64,000 bases of DNA from JAHEJJ01 sp965212205 (GTDB lineage Bacteria; Bacteroidota; Bacteroidia; Flavobacteriales; Flavobacteriaceae). Both the position numbers and the translations under genes were made by a program. The notes under the pieces are model-generated. The model had not been told where the DNA came from, ran no database searches, and was given only the letters and a program-made list of their open reading frames with translations. Shown here in pieces: positions 17,603 to 26,361 of the stretch (positions are counted from its first letter, which is position 1; every line of letters starts with the position of its first letter). The stretch lies in the NCBI GenBank assembly GCA_965212205.1, contig CBDBUX010000016.1:223439-287438 (forward strand), written 5' to 3'.

Positions 17603-18163
17603 TTAATATTTAAAAATCTCCTCTATGCGACGCATAGCTTCATTCCATGCCGATTTATCCTCCATGATCCTGCAAACTACCAGGCTGCCCTGAATCAGAC
17701 TAACCACCTCATTGGCCTTCTTCTCCGACGATAGTTGTGTTAATCCAATGCTCCGGCCATAATTCGTAAATGCCCCTATCCAGATCCTCAGGCCTTTTTT
17801 TATGTCGTTGCCAAAAAGCTGCAATCCATTTTCAAGAGACAGAGCAGCAAAAACGCAATTCTTTTTACTTCCCTTATAGAGTGTACTTATATTAGACAAT
17901 ACCAGTTCTAAACGGGTATCCGCATCTAAATTAGGGCTTTCCAAAACCCCTGCAATATTTTTTTCAGACCAGGTGATTACCTCCTTCAGTACTGCCCTTA
18001 CAATATCTTCCTTACCCCCTGGGAAGCGATGATATAGACTCGCTTTTTTTAATCCGGTCTCAGCAGATAATTCGCTAATACTTGCGCCCGAATATCCCCT
18101 GGCACGAATGGCAGAAAATAGCATGTCGATCAACTCCCGGTCTTTTACCTTTTGTGGTCTCAT
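17603..18163 (-). CDS. TetR/AcrR family repressor
   Basis: 186 residues. The N-terminal helix-turn-helix is canonical: ARGYSGASISELSAETGLKKASLYHRFPGGKE. The C-terminal ligand domain has the LYKGSKKNCVFAALS and LIQGSLVVCRIM stretches of the LmrA/YxaF-like group with two or more Cys, which may sense an electrophile; that is inference. It is the first gene of an operon with gap, a deaminase and a VOC protein. The start codon is only about 5 bases after a TATATTTG -7 candidate (18168-18175), which would make the mRNA almost leaderless. Confidence 0.88.
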   Translation of the reverse strand: MRPQKVKDRELIDMLFSAIRARGYSGASISELSAETGLKKASLYHRFPGGKEDIVRAVLKEVITWSEKNIAGVLESPNLDADTRLELVLSNISTLYKGSKKNCVFAALSLENGLQLFGNDIKKGLRIWIGAFTNYGRSIGLTQLSSEKKANEVVSLIQGSLVVCRIMEDKSAWNEAMRRIEEIFKY

Positions 18164-18187
18164 AATGCAAATATATAAAAAATTATT

Positions 18188-18205
18188 TTACCGTACGTTC
18201 GGTAA
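18188..18205. promoter_or_regulatory. TetR operator upstream of tetR
   Basis: TTACCGTACGTTCGGTAA is an 18-base inverted repeat (16 of 18 positions symmetric) centred on ACGT. It sits in the place of the promoter spacer, 13 bases upstream of the -7 candidate, as expected for an autorepressor. Confidence 0.7.
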
Positions 18206-18403
18206 TAAATGGTGAATTATCATATCAAACCTGACTTACCTCTGAAGTCACAGGATATTAAAGACCGAAGTTGTAAGATCCTAAGAAATCCAATATTTAA
18301 TCATCCCCGACCCGCAATTTTCCTGCTGACAATAATGTTGAAAACTCGCAATTGTTATCCATTTTCACTTTTCAGCTTTCACTCCCGATAGCTAGCGGGA
18401 CAT

Positions 18404-18522
18404 TTTTCACTTTTCACTTTTCACTTTTCACTTTTCACTTTTCACTTTTCACTTTTCACTTTTCACTTTTCACTTTTCACTTTTCACTTTTCACTTTTCA
18501 CTTTTCACTTTTCACTTTTCAC
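18404..18522. repeat. Tandem array, 17 perfect copies of TTTTCAC
   Basis: 119 bases, 17 x 7, without a single mismatch, followed by TTTT. The array is preceded by a decayed stretch (18363-18382) and a hairpin TCCCG/CGGGA (18383-18400). It ends 45 bases before the ATG of the hydroxyproline operon, so it sits at or just upstream of the operon promoter. The whole 18164-18567 gap contains this, the tetR operator and nothing else recognisable. Confidence 0.97.
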
Positions 18523-18567
18523 TTTTAATCTTAAATTATTCTACATTTACCCTTTAAACGCAAGCCT

Positions 18568-19500
18568 ATGGAATTTGATTGGAAAGGCGTTATGCCTGCC
18601 GTGACCACTAAGTTTACCGAAGACGACAAACTAGACCTGAAACTGTTTGAACATAATCTACGTGCCCAGATCGATGCAGGGGTAACAGCGCTTATCCTTG
18701 GCGGCACCCTGGGAGAAGCCAGTACACTTAAAAAAGTTGAAAAAAATAGGCTTACTGATACTGCGGTTGAAGTGGCCGATGGCCAGATTCCGGTCATTGT
18801 CAATATTGCTGAACAGACCACCCGTGGGGGAATTAAAGCGGCAGCCAGGGCTGAACGCCATGGCGCAAGCGGGCTTATGATGCTGCCTCCCATGAGATAC
18901 AAAGCCACAGACTATGAGACCATTGCCTATTTTAAGGAAGTAGCCCTCAATACGGATTTGCCCATCATGGTCTACAATAACCCAGTGGATTACGGTATCG
19001 AGGTCACCCTGGATATGTTCGAGGAATTACTCGAGCTAGACAACATACAGGCGGTGAAGGAATCGACACGCGATTTGACCAACATCACCAGGCTTCGAAA
19101 TCGTTTTGGCGACAGACTTAGTATTCTTTGTGGGGTGGATACTCTGGCCCTTGAATCACTGTTGATGGGAGCCGATGGATGGGTAGCCGGACTCGTTTGT
19201 GCTTTCCCGAGGGAAACAGTAGCTATTTACGAATTGTCGAAGGCGGGCCGGATAGATGATGCCCGTTCTATCTACCAGTGGTTTATGCCATTACTTGAGC
19301 TCGATATCAGTCCGCAACTCGTACAAAACATAAAATTAGCCGAGGTGGCCACTGGTTTGGGGTCGGAATATGTGCGCAAACCTAGATTGCCATTGAAGGG
19401 AGAAGAACGCAAAAAAGTTTTACAGATAATCGAAGACGGACTTTCTGTTAGGCCCGTATTACCTGAATATAAGGATCTTATGTCGGAATTTGGTGGCTAA
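18568..19500 (+). CDS. DHDPS-family deaminase, probable 1-pyrroline-4-hydroxy-2-carboxylate deaminase
   Basis: 310 residues, (beta/alpha)8 barrel of the DapA/NAL family. The Schiff-base lysine is Lys164 in AVKEST and the proton-relay Tyr136 lies in MVYNNP. The substrate loop reads GGTLGEASTL in place of the DapA GTTGE. The context decides the function: the next three genes encode alpha-ketoglutaric semialdehyde dehydrogenase, 4-hydroxyproline epimerase and D-amino-acid oxidase, the known neighbours of the enzyme that deaminates 1-pyrroline-4-hydroxy-2-carboxylate to 2-oxoglutarate semialdehyde. It is the first gene of the operon. Lysine biosynthesis by this copy is unlikely. Confidence 0.85.
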   Translation: MEFDWKGVMPAVTTKFTEDDKLDLKLFEHNLRAQIDAGVTALILGGTLGEASTLKKVEKNRLTDTAVEVADGQIPVIVNIAEQTTRGGIKAAARAERHGASGLMMLPPMRYKATDYETIAYFKEVALNTDLPIMVYNNPVDYGIEVTLDMFEELLELDNIQAVKESTRDLTNITRLRNRFGDRLSILCGVDTLALESLLMGADGWVAGLVCAFPRETVAIYELSKAGRIDDARSIYQWFMPLLELDISPQLVQNIKLAEVATGLGSEYVRKPRLPLKGEERKKVLQIIEDGLSVRPVLPEYKDLMSEFGG

Positions 19501-19630
19501 AAAAAGTCAAGGCCAGACTTGAATTTCTATCTTCATGCTTTAGGTTTTAGACACCTTACTTATTAAGAAACTTTAGTGTAAATTAGTATCCCCGCTCGTA
19601 AAATCTGAACTTTTAAACTTTTATACCGCT

Positions 19631-21217
19631 ATGATCACCGGTAAAAATCATATTGGCTACCAGCTATCTGCTATAGGAACCATTACATTTAAGACTCTCG
19701 ATCCCAAATTAAACGCGGAAACCGAATGGGAATTCCACGAGGCTTCCATCGATGAGGTCGATGAAGCCGCCCAACTGGCATCAAAAGCATTTGAGATCTA
19801 CCGGAATTATTCCGGCGAGCGAAAAGCTAATTTCCTAAAAACCATCGCGGAAGAAATTGAAGCGCTGGGTGATGAATTACTCGAAACTTATATGGCCGAA
19901 TCCGGGTTGCCTAAAGGGCGTGCCCAGGGCGAACGCGGGCGTACAATTTTTCAATTGCGCACTATGGCTGAACTTCTGCTCGAGGGATCCTGGGTCGAAG
20001 CCATCATCGATACCCCCATCCCCGATCGGAAACCAGTCCCAAAACCTGACCTCAGAAAAATGCTTATCCCTATCGGGCCGATTGCGGTATTCGGGTCGAG
20101 TAATTTTCCGCTTGCCTATTCCACGGCAGGGGGTGACACGGCAACAGCCCTGGCCGCAGGCTGTCCTGTGATCGTAAAATCCCACCCTATGCACGCGGGT
20201 ACAGGAGAACTGGTGGCCTCGGCCATCATCAAAGCTGCCATGAGAACAGAAATGCCCGATGGGATCTTTTCCAATTTAAACAGTAGCGGGATTGAAGTTG
20301 GCCAGCAACTGGTCTCCCACCCTTCAATTAAAGGAGTGGGTTTTACCGGAAGTATTGCCGGGGGTACCGCACTTGCCAAACTCGCCTGTGAACGCGAAGA
20401 ACCTATCCCCGTCTTTGCCGAAATGGGTAGTATAAATCCGGTTGTAGTAATGCCTTCTGCACTTAAAAAGGATACTGGCCGTTGGGCACAGGCATATGCA
20501 GAATCCATAACCCTTGGTACGGGTCAATTTTGTACAAATCCGGGCCTCATCCTTGGGTTTAAATCGCCTTCTTTACTTAATTTTATTGCTCAACTTGGAG
20601 ACCAATTGCTGAAAACCGCACCAGGTTTAATGCTTCATCCAAAAATTCATGGAAATTACGAGGAGGCAAAGCTTAGCTTGGCTTCTGAAAAAGGGACTTC
20701 GGTGATTGCAGCTTATAAAGAAGATGTAGATGCGAATTATGCACGGCAACTGTTACTTACCGTAGACGGAAAAACTTTTATGAGGAATCCTGCCTTACAT
20801 AAAGAGGTATTTGGACCTTTTTCATTGGTGGTACAGTGCGAAGACCGTACCGAAATGCGCCGGATTTTAAAAAGACTGGAAGGACAACTCACCGGTACAA
20901 TATTGGGTGAAGCCAAGGAAATGAAGGAGTATGATGATGTTATCGAGGCCCTGCGTGGGCGGGTGGGTCGCATTATCCATAATGGTGTTCCTACAGGCGT
21001 AGAAGTATCTCCGGCTATGCAGCATGGCGGTCCTTTTCCGGCCTCAACGGATTCACGGTTTGGTGCCGTAGGTGCCTCGGCGATCAGGCGATGGGTGCGG
21101 CCGGTTTCATACCAGGACTGGCCACAGGAATTACTACCAGATGCTCTTAAGGACAAAAATCCATTAAGCATCCTCAGAATGGTGAACGGTTCCTATTCCA
21201 ATTCTCCGATATATTAG
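19631..21217 (+). CDS. 2-oxoglutarate semialdehyde dehydrogenase (aldehyde dehydrogenase family)
   Basis: NADP- or NAD-dependent oxidation of 2-oxoglutarate semialdehyde to 2-oxoglutarate, the last step of hydroxyproline breakdown. 528 residues. Landmarks are FGSSNFPLAYSTAGGDTATA, KSHPMHAGT, the coenzyme loop GFTGSIAGGTALA, the base Glu in EMGSINPVVV and the catalytic Cys301 in GTGQFCTNPG. The SHPMHAGTGELV and FAEMGSINPV stretches fit the KGSADH group rather than general ALDHs. It starts 130 bases after the deaminase and stops 14 bases before the epimerase gene. Confidence 0.88.
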   Translation: MITGKNHIGYQLSAIGTITFKTLDPKLNAETEWEFHEASIDEVDEAAQLASKAFEIYRNYSGERKANFLKTIAEEIEALGDELLETYMAESGLPKGRAQGERGRTIFQLRTMAELLLEGSWVEAIIDTPIPDRKPVPKPDLRKMLIPIGPIAVFGSSNFPLAYSTAGGDTATALAAGCPVIVKSHPMHAGTGELVASAIIKAAMRTEMPDGIFSNLNSSGIEVGQQLVSHPSIKGVGFTGSIAGGTALAKLACEREEPIPVFAEMGSINPVVVMPSALKKDTGRWAQAYAESITLGTGQFCTNPGLILGFKSPSLLNFIAQLGDQLLKTAPGLMLHPKIHGNYEEAKLSLASEKGTSVIAAYKEDVDANYARQLLLTVDGKTFMRNPALHKEVFGPFSLVVQCEDRTEMRRILKRLEGQLTGTILGEAKEMKEYDDVIEALRGRVGRIIHNGVPTGVEVSPAMQHGGPFPASTDSRFGAVGASAIRRWVRPVSYQDWPQELLPDALKDKNPLSILRMVNGSYSNSPIY

Positions 21218-21231
21218 CGTACTTTGCCGCT

Positions 21232-22236
21232 ATGGCAGTCCACCGATTCAGATGCATTGACGCACATACCTGTGGTAACCCGGTGAGGGTTGTCGCCGAA
21301 GGCGGGCCGGCACTGGAAGGTGCTACAATGAGTGAAAAACGTGGCCATTTTTTAAGTGAATTTGATTGGATACGAAAAGGACTTATGTTCGAACCCCGTG
21401 GCCATGATATGATGAGCGGCAGCATTTTTTATCCACCTACCAATCCGGAAAACGATTTGGGTATTCTCTTTATCGAAACCAGTGGTTGCCTACCTATGTG
21501 CGGACATGGAACCATAGGTTCGATCACTATCGGGATCGAAGTGGGCCTTATCTCTCCAAAAATTCCTGGCACAGTCCGGATGGAAACCCCGGCAGGGCTG
21601 GTTGTTGTAGAATATGGTAATGATAATGGGCGGGTAGAATGGGTAAAGTTTACCAATGTCCCTTCCTATCTGGCCGGCGAAGGTCTGAATGTGGAAAGCA
21701 GTAATCTTGGTGAAATATTTTTCGATGTAGGATATGGTGGAAATTTTTACGCCATCGTTGATACTCAACATAATTACAAGGATATGGCCAATTACTCCGC
21801 TGATGTTCTAATTAGCATGGGCAGGGAGATTAGGGAAAAGATCAATGAAAAATATCCGGATCGGTTTATCCACCCTGAAAATACAACGATTCGAGATGTA
21901 AGTCATGTCCTTTGGACAGGAGCCCCCGGGCTGGGTGCTACAGCTCGTTCTGCAGTTTTTTATGGGGATAAGGCTATCGACCGTTCTCCCTGTGGTACGG
22001 GTACATCGGCCAGGATGGCACAATGGGCGGCCAGGGGAAAACTCAGGCCAGGTGATGAATTTATACACGAAAGCATTATCGGTTCTCGCTTTACCGGCAA
22101 AGTGGAAGCCATTACAGAAATAGGTGGAATACCTGCCATTATTCCAAGCATTACGGGTTGGGCAAGGATCTATGGCCAGAATACCATCACAATCGATGAA
22201 GCCGACCCATATGCTCACGGGTTTCAGGTACTATAA
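21232..22236 (+). CDS. 4-hydroxyproline 2-epimerase (proline racemase family)
   Basis: Cofactor-free epimerase converting trans-4-hydroxy-L-proline to cis-4-hydroxy-D-proline. 334 residues. It has both catalytic cysteines: Cys90 in LPMCGHGTIG and Cys254 in SPCGTGTSA. Having both Cys separates epimerases and racemases from the Thr-containing dehydratases. The N-terminal RCIDAHTCGNPVRVV is also typical of the family. The gene stops two bases before the D-amino-acid oxidase gene, which acts on its product. TACTTTG just before the start resembles a -7 box with one base missing. Confidence 0.92.
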   Translation: MAVHRFRCIDAHTCGNPVRVVAEGGPALEGATMSEKRGHFLSEFDWIRKGLMFEPRGHDMMSGSIFYPPTNPENDLGILFIETSGCLPMCGHGTIGSITIGIEVGLISPKIPGTVRMETPAGLVVVEYGNDNGRVEWVKFTNVPSYLAGEGLNVESSNLGEIFFDVGYGGNFYAIVDTQHNYKDMANYSADVLISMGREIREKINEKYPDRFIHPENTTIRDVSHVLWTGAPGLGATARSAVFYGDKAIDRSPCGTGTSARMAQWAARGKLRPGDEFIHESIIGSRFTGKVEAITEIGGIPAIIPSITGWARIYGQNTITIDEADPYAHGFQVL

Positions 22237-22238
22237 AT

Positions 22239-23489
22239 ATGAGTAAAAATATTGTTGTTATTGGTGGAGGTATCGCTGGTTTGAGCACCGCCTATTTTTT
22301 GCATAAAAATGGTCATCAGGTAACGGTGATCGAGAAATCGAATTTCACCCAAGGCGCCTCTTACGTGAATGCAGGTTATATCACTCCAAGTCACATTATA
22401 CCACTTGCAGCACCTGGTATGATTACCAAAGGCTTGAAATGGATGTTCAATTCGGCTTCTCCTTTTTATATTAAACCGAGATTAGACCCCGAATTGCTTA
22501 AGTGGGCCTGGTATTTTAAAAGGGCATCTACAAAGGCAAAGGTCGAAAAGGCCATCCCGGTAATAAAAGACATTAATATCCTGAGTCGGGAGCTTTTTGA
22601 AGACATCAAAACTTCCGGAGATCTCGGAGATTTCCATTTGGAACGAAAGGGGCTGTTAATGCTCTATAAAACAGAAAAAGCCGGGGCAGAAGAAATGGAG
22701 GTAGCCGAAAAAGCCAAATTCATTGGGTTGGAAGTGGATACTCTGAACCTAGAACAGCTAAAAATTCTTGAGCCTGAAATAGAACTCGATGTGGCCGGCG
22801 CCATTCACTACCAATGTGATGGACATACTACCCCAACAGAGTTTATGACTAAAATGATGGCCTATCTAAAAAAGGCAGGTGTAAGCTTAAAGGCCAATGA
22901 AGAAGTACAGCGTATTGCAGTTTCTGGCAAGTCGATCCAAAATGTGGTTACCGATTTAAATGAATACAAGGCCGATGAAGTGGTATTAGCCGCCGGGAGC
23001 TGGACGGGAAAGCTTGCAAAACAATTAGACCTGAAAATACCCTTGCAGGCAGGTAAGGGATATAGAATCAATGTGGAACGTCCTGTCGGAATTCAATATC
23101 CGGCAGTATTGATGGAAGCCAAAGTAGCGGTTACCCCTATGAAGGGATTTACCAGGTTTTCAGGTACCATGGAATTTTCCGGTATCAACCAAAAGATCAG
23201 GAAAGAGCGGGTAGAAGCCATCGCTAATGCAGCCCAACAGTATTACACTGGTCTTGAATTCAGCGCAGAAGAAAAGGCCAATGCCCAAAGTGGTTTACGC
23301 CCTGTAAGTCCTGATGGTTTACCCTATATCGGAAGAAGTGAGAAATACGTCAATCTCAGCTTCGCCACAGGACATGCCATGATGGGCTGGAGTTTAGGTC
23401 CGGCAACGGGGCTGCTAATCGCAGAGATCGTTGATGGAAAAAAGCCGAGTATGGATCTTGAACCGTTTAGTCCGGATAGAAAATTCTAG
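22239..23489 (+). CDS. FAD-dependent D-amino-acid oxidase/dehydrogenase (DadA-like), D-hydroxyproline oxidation
   Basis: 416 residues of the DadA/glycine oxidase family. FAD-binding motif VVIGGGIAGLSTAYFLHKNG, then ASYVNAGYITPSH typical of DadA-like enzymes, and the C-terminal GLRPVSPDGLPYIGRSEKY and ATGHAMMGWSLGPATG. It follows the epimerase gene by 2 bases, so in this operon it most likely oxidises cis-4-hydroxy-D-proline to 1-pyrroline-4-hydroxy-2-carboxylate. No separate small subunits of a heteromeric dehydrogenase are present, so it probably works as one chain. Confidence 0.88.
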   Translation: MSKNIVVIGGGIAGLSTAYFLHKNGHQVTVIEKSNFTQGASYVNAGYITPSHIIPLAAPGMITKGLKWMFNSASPFYIKPRLDPELLKWAWYFKRASTKAKVEKAIPVIKDINILSRELFEDIKTSGDLGDFHLERKGLLMLYKTEKAGAEEMEVAEKAKFIGLEVDTLNLEQLKILEPEIELDVAGAIHYQCDGHTTPTEFMTKMMAYLKKAGVSLKANEEVQRIAVSGKSIQNVVTDLNEYKADEVVLAAGSWTGKLAKQLDLKIPLQAGKGYRINVERPVGIQYPAVLMEAKVAVTPMKGFTRFSGTMEFSGINQKIRKERVEAIANAAQQYYTGLEFSAEEKANAQSGLRPVSPDGLPYIGRSEKYVNLSFATGHAMMGWSLGPATGLLIAEIVDGKKPSMDLEPFSPDRKF

Positions 23490-23492
23490 CTC

Positions 23493-23840
23493 TTCATTTT
23501 CTTTGCTTGCCCAAAGAAAACGAAGCAAAAGAAAATGCACTTTCTCTTAGGCATTTTTGCTGCAAAGCATCAAAACCAGAGTCAATCTCCTAAATTGCTT
23601 CCAGGGTTTCAGCAATTCTTAACGGAGCTTGTCTCTTTTGCTGAAGATAAAGGTTGACCTTCTAATCAGCTGAAGCTTTTGAAGAAATAGCAATGCCGCG
23701 AGCGGAAGTGCGTTACGCATAGCGTAAAAGAGCATGGAGCGGAAAGCGGCACTTGCGGTTTTGGTGGAGCCAAAAATTTCATACAAAAGCTTATTGAATT
23801 TTTGGTTCTTTTGTTTCAAGACAAAAGAACAGAAAGAAAC
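23493..23840 (+). repeat. Dispersed intergenic repeat, copy C, filling the gap before galK
   Basis: The core (23493-23535) is nearly identical to copies at 3267 and 29403, and contains the small stem TTTCTTTG/CAAAGAAA. Homology with copy B continues through a segment like CTAAATTGCTTCCAGGG...CAATTCTTAACG (about 23590-23625). The right end has a stem GTTCTTTTGT/ACAAAAGAAC (about 23801-23830). The 23490-23895 gap holds no convincing gene. Confidence 0.7.
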
Positions 23841-23895
23841 ATCTTTAAATAATTCGAGATTATTATTTAGCTTCGGAAAAGATTAATAAGACATA

Positions 23896-25071
23896 ATGGA
23901 GAAGCTAACCATTAAGGCGCCAGGGCGCATTAATATCATCGGAGAACATACAGACTATAACCTGGGCTATGTCCTCCCTACAGCCATAGATAAGCACCTT
24001 CTATTCACTTTCGAGGCCAACGGGACTTCTAGTACCTGCCGTGTCGAAAGTCGTGGTTTCGGTCCGGTGCATGAATTCGATTTCAAGACCATGGAGCGAA
24101 GTTCTACATCATGGCATAATTACATTCAAGGTGTCATCTCCGAAATATTAAAAATACTGAACCTTCGCCTAAGCCTCAGCCTTACCCTAAACACCAAAAA
24201 TGAAGACTTACCCCTAAAAGGCTTTGACTGCACCATCGAATCAATCCTCCCGGTAGGAAGCGGTGTAAGCTCCAGTGCCGCCCTGGAATGCGGCTTATCC
24301 TATGGCCTTAACGAACTCTTCGATCTCGGGTTATCCAAAGTAGAAATGGTAAAGCTCTGCCAACAGGCCGACCACAATTACGTTGGGATAATGAGTGGAA
24401 TAATGGACCAGTTCGCATCGATGATGAGCAAAGAAGGTCAGGTAATTTTACTCGACTGCCGTTCGTTAGACTATGAATATATACCACTCGATCTTGGCGA
24501 TTACACTTTCTTATTGCTCAACTCGGGAGTCTCCCACGAGCTGGCCAACTCCGAATACAATACCCGCCAGCAGGAATGCCAGCAGGCCGTTCAGATCCTT
24601 CAGGAAAAATATCCGGAAATCCAATCTCTCCGTGACGTCACTACCAATATGCTCGACTATTTAAGTCTTCGGACTTCCGACTTCCGACTTCCGACTGTCT
24701 ATAGGCGCGCGCGCTACGTAGTTGAAGAAAATGCAAGAGTATTATCTGCTGTAAAGGCCCTTCAAGCAGGTGACCTCAACACCTTAGGCGCACTTATGTA
24801 CGCTACGCATGAAGGTTTGCGCCACGACTATGAAGTCTCCTGCAAAGAGCTCGACTTCCTGGTGGATTTTACCAGAGACTTTGACCAGGTGCTCGGAGCC
24901 AGGATAATGGGAGGTGGCTTTGGTGGTTGTTCTATTAACCTGATTCGGAAAGATGAAATTGAGCAGTTTACCAATGAGATATTTCAAGCCTACAAGACGG
25001 CCTTCAAATTGGAATTAGAATTTTTTGAGGCCTTGCCTTGCCAAGGAGTAAAGCGCGTTGAAGATTGGTAA
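23896..25071 (+). CDS. galK: Galactokinase
   Basis: Phosphorylates galactose at C1 with ATP, the first step of the Leloir pathway. 391 residues of the GHMP kinase family. Motif 1 GRINIIGEHTDYNLGYVLP, the ATP-binding GSGVSSSAALECG, the catalytic Asp region MSGIMDQFASM, and motif 3 RIMGGGFGGCSINL are all present. Residues about 256-269 (LRTSDFRLPT) come from a GACTTCC heptamer array inserted in a loop without breaking the frame. No other Leloir genes lie next to it in this window. Confidence 0.95.
   Translation: MEKLTIKAPGRINIIGEHTDYNLGYVLPTAIDKHLLFTFEANGTSSTCRVESRGFGPVHEFDFKTMERSSTSWHNYIQGVISEILKILNLRLSLSLTLNTKNEDLPLKGFDCTIESILPVGSGVSSSAALECGLSYGLNELFDLGLSKVEMVKLCQQADHNYVGIMSGIMDQFASMMSKEGQVILLDCRSLDYEYIPLDLGDYTFLLLNSGVSHELANSEYNTRQQECQQAVQILQEKYPEIQSLRDVTTNMLDYLSLRTSDFRLPTVYRRARYVVEENARVLSAVKALQAGDLNTLGALMYATHEGLRHDYEVSCKELDFLVDFTRDFDQVLGARIMGGGFGGCSINLIRKDEIEQFTNEIFQAYKTAFKLELEFFEALPCQGVKRVEDW
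24672..24696 (+). repeat. Heptamer GACTTCC, three copies plus a partial one, inside galK
   Basis: Three perfect tandem copies (24672-24692) followed by GACT, and preceded by AGTCTTCG. Because 7 and 3 share no factor, the array reads as the heptapeptide DFRLPTS when expanded. It encodes SDFRLPT in galactokinase. Confidence 0.85.
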
Positions 25072-25212
25072 ATAGCATCTATAGCTCAGAATTTTTGTTG
25101 ATATTAAATGATCCCTAATTCGGCCTTGACCTTGTTTTTTATTATGATCTGCAAGCAATTCTACGTACCTTTTTAATCATTATTCTTGTTGATCAATCTA
25201 AAGGCCTGTACT

Positions 25213-26214
25213 ATGAAGAATGTTTATACTCTGTTTTGTTTTCGTTGTTTGAGATTATCTTTTATGATGGCTCTGTGCTTCCAGATATCACTTTTCGGTC
25301 AAACAAGGTCAGAAGGTCCTTTCTGGCCAAACAGTGAATGGGGGGAAGAGGACCAGGCCGGGGCTTCGAACCGAATTACTGATCAAAAAGTAATGGAGTC
25401 CCTTCAACTGGCCACAACCGGAAAGATTTATGAACTGGGACAAATATATGAGCAGGGGATGCCCCTTTATCCTGGCAGAACATATTCCATGATATTACCC
25501 AGTAAAGGTGCAGCGGGAGGCGCGAATCGTATAGTAGGCAATGATGAATTCCTGGCCACACAAATCGGTCAGGTGGGTACCCAGTTCGATGGCCTTGGCC
25601 ATATCGGCCAGGAGGTTACCATGGCAAACGGGCAAAATCAGTATGTATTCTATAATGGTTTTACCGCTAAGGAAATGGATAGTTATAGTGGATTGAAAAA
25701 GCTAGGGATAGAACATGTTAAACCCATCATCACGAAAGGGATCCTGATCGATATCGCTTCCTATAAAGAAATGGATCGCCTGCCGAACAGTTATGAGGTG
25801 ACTTTGGAAGATGTCCGTGGAGCTATGGAAAAGCAAGGCATTTCGGAAAAAGACATCAGTCCGGGTGATGCATTGCTCTTCCGTTATGGCTGGTCTTCGC
25901 TTTGGGATAAGCCCGATGAATACAATCACAATCCCCCTGGTATTGGTCTTGAAGTGGCAGGATGGGTGGCAGAAAAAAAGATAACTATGGTAGGAAGCGA
26001 TAGCTGGTGTACTGAGGTCATTCCCAATCCCAAACCTGGCCTGGCCTTCCCGGTTCACCAGGAATTGATGATGAAAAACGGCATCTTCAACCTGGAAAAT
26101 ATGCAACTCGAACAATTGGCCGATGAAAACCTCAAGGAGTTTCTTTTTATCGTCACCACTATCCGGTTTAAGGGGGCCACAGGATCACCCGTTAGGCCTA
26201 TTGCCATTAAATAA
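25213..26214 (+). CDS. Exported cyclase family protein (kynurenine formamidase-like fold)
   Basis: 333 residues from ATG 25213; an earlier TTG in frame is less likely because the signal peptide starts here (MKNVYTLF...ISLFGQ). The mature chain has the PF04199 cyclase fold: PNSEWGEEDQAGASNRIT near its start and VGTQFDGLGHIG for the metal motif. In the classical motif HxGTHxDxPxH the two first His are replaced by Gln here, while Asp and the last His stay. This variant resembles the GTQWDGLAH group. GDALLFRYGWSSLW and SDSWCTEVIPNP support the fold. The substrate is unknown. Confidence 0.82.
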   Translation: MKNVYTLFCFRCLRLSFMMALCFQISLFGQTRSEGPFWPNSEWGEEDQAGASNRITDQKVMESLQLATTGKIYELGQIYEQGMPLYPGRTYSMILPSKGAAGGANRIVGNDEFLATQIGQVGTQFDGLGHIGQEVTMANGQNQYVFYNGFTAKEMDSYSGLKKLGIEHVKPIITKGILIDIASYKEMDRLPNSYEVTLEDVRGAMEKQGISEKDISPGDALLFRYGWSSLWDKPDEYNHNPPGIGLEVAGWVAEKKITMVGSDSWCTEVIPNPKPGLAFPVHQELMMKNGIFNLENMQLEQLADENLKEFLFIVTTIRFKGATGSPVRPIAIK

Positions 26215-26361
26215 ATCCGTTCAGAATACCGAAATAAGAGATTATTTTTTCAATAATTTCTGCCCAGGAATTTTTCAGACTTATTCTTGGTAGAGGATTT
26301 ATTACTTCTGATCCCTTTTAGCCTTCTTTGCCTTAAACGGATATGGACGGGTAAGCATATC

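Noticed and set aside
18404..18522. CRISPR array
   Set aside because: The unit is only 7 bases with no spacers, so this is a simple tandem repeat.
18568..19500. dapA for lysine biosynthesis
   Set aside because: The loop is GTLGE instead of GTTGE and the gene leads a hydroxyproline operon, so the deaminase call is better.
23619..23819. 66-codon minus-strand frame before galK
   Set aside because: It lies wholly in the dispersed repeat and has no recognisable feature.
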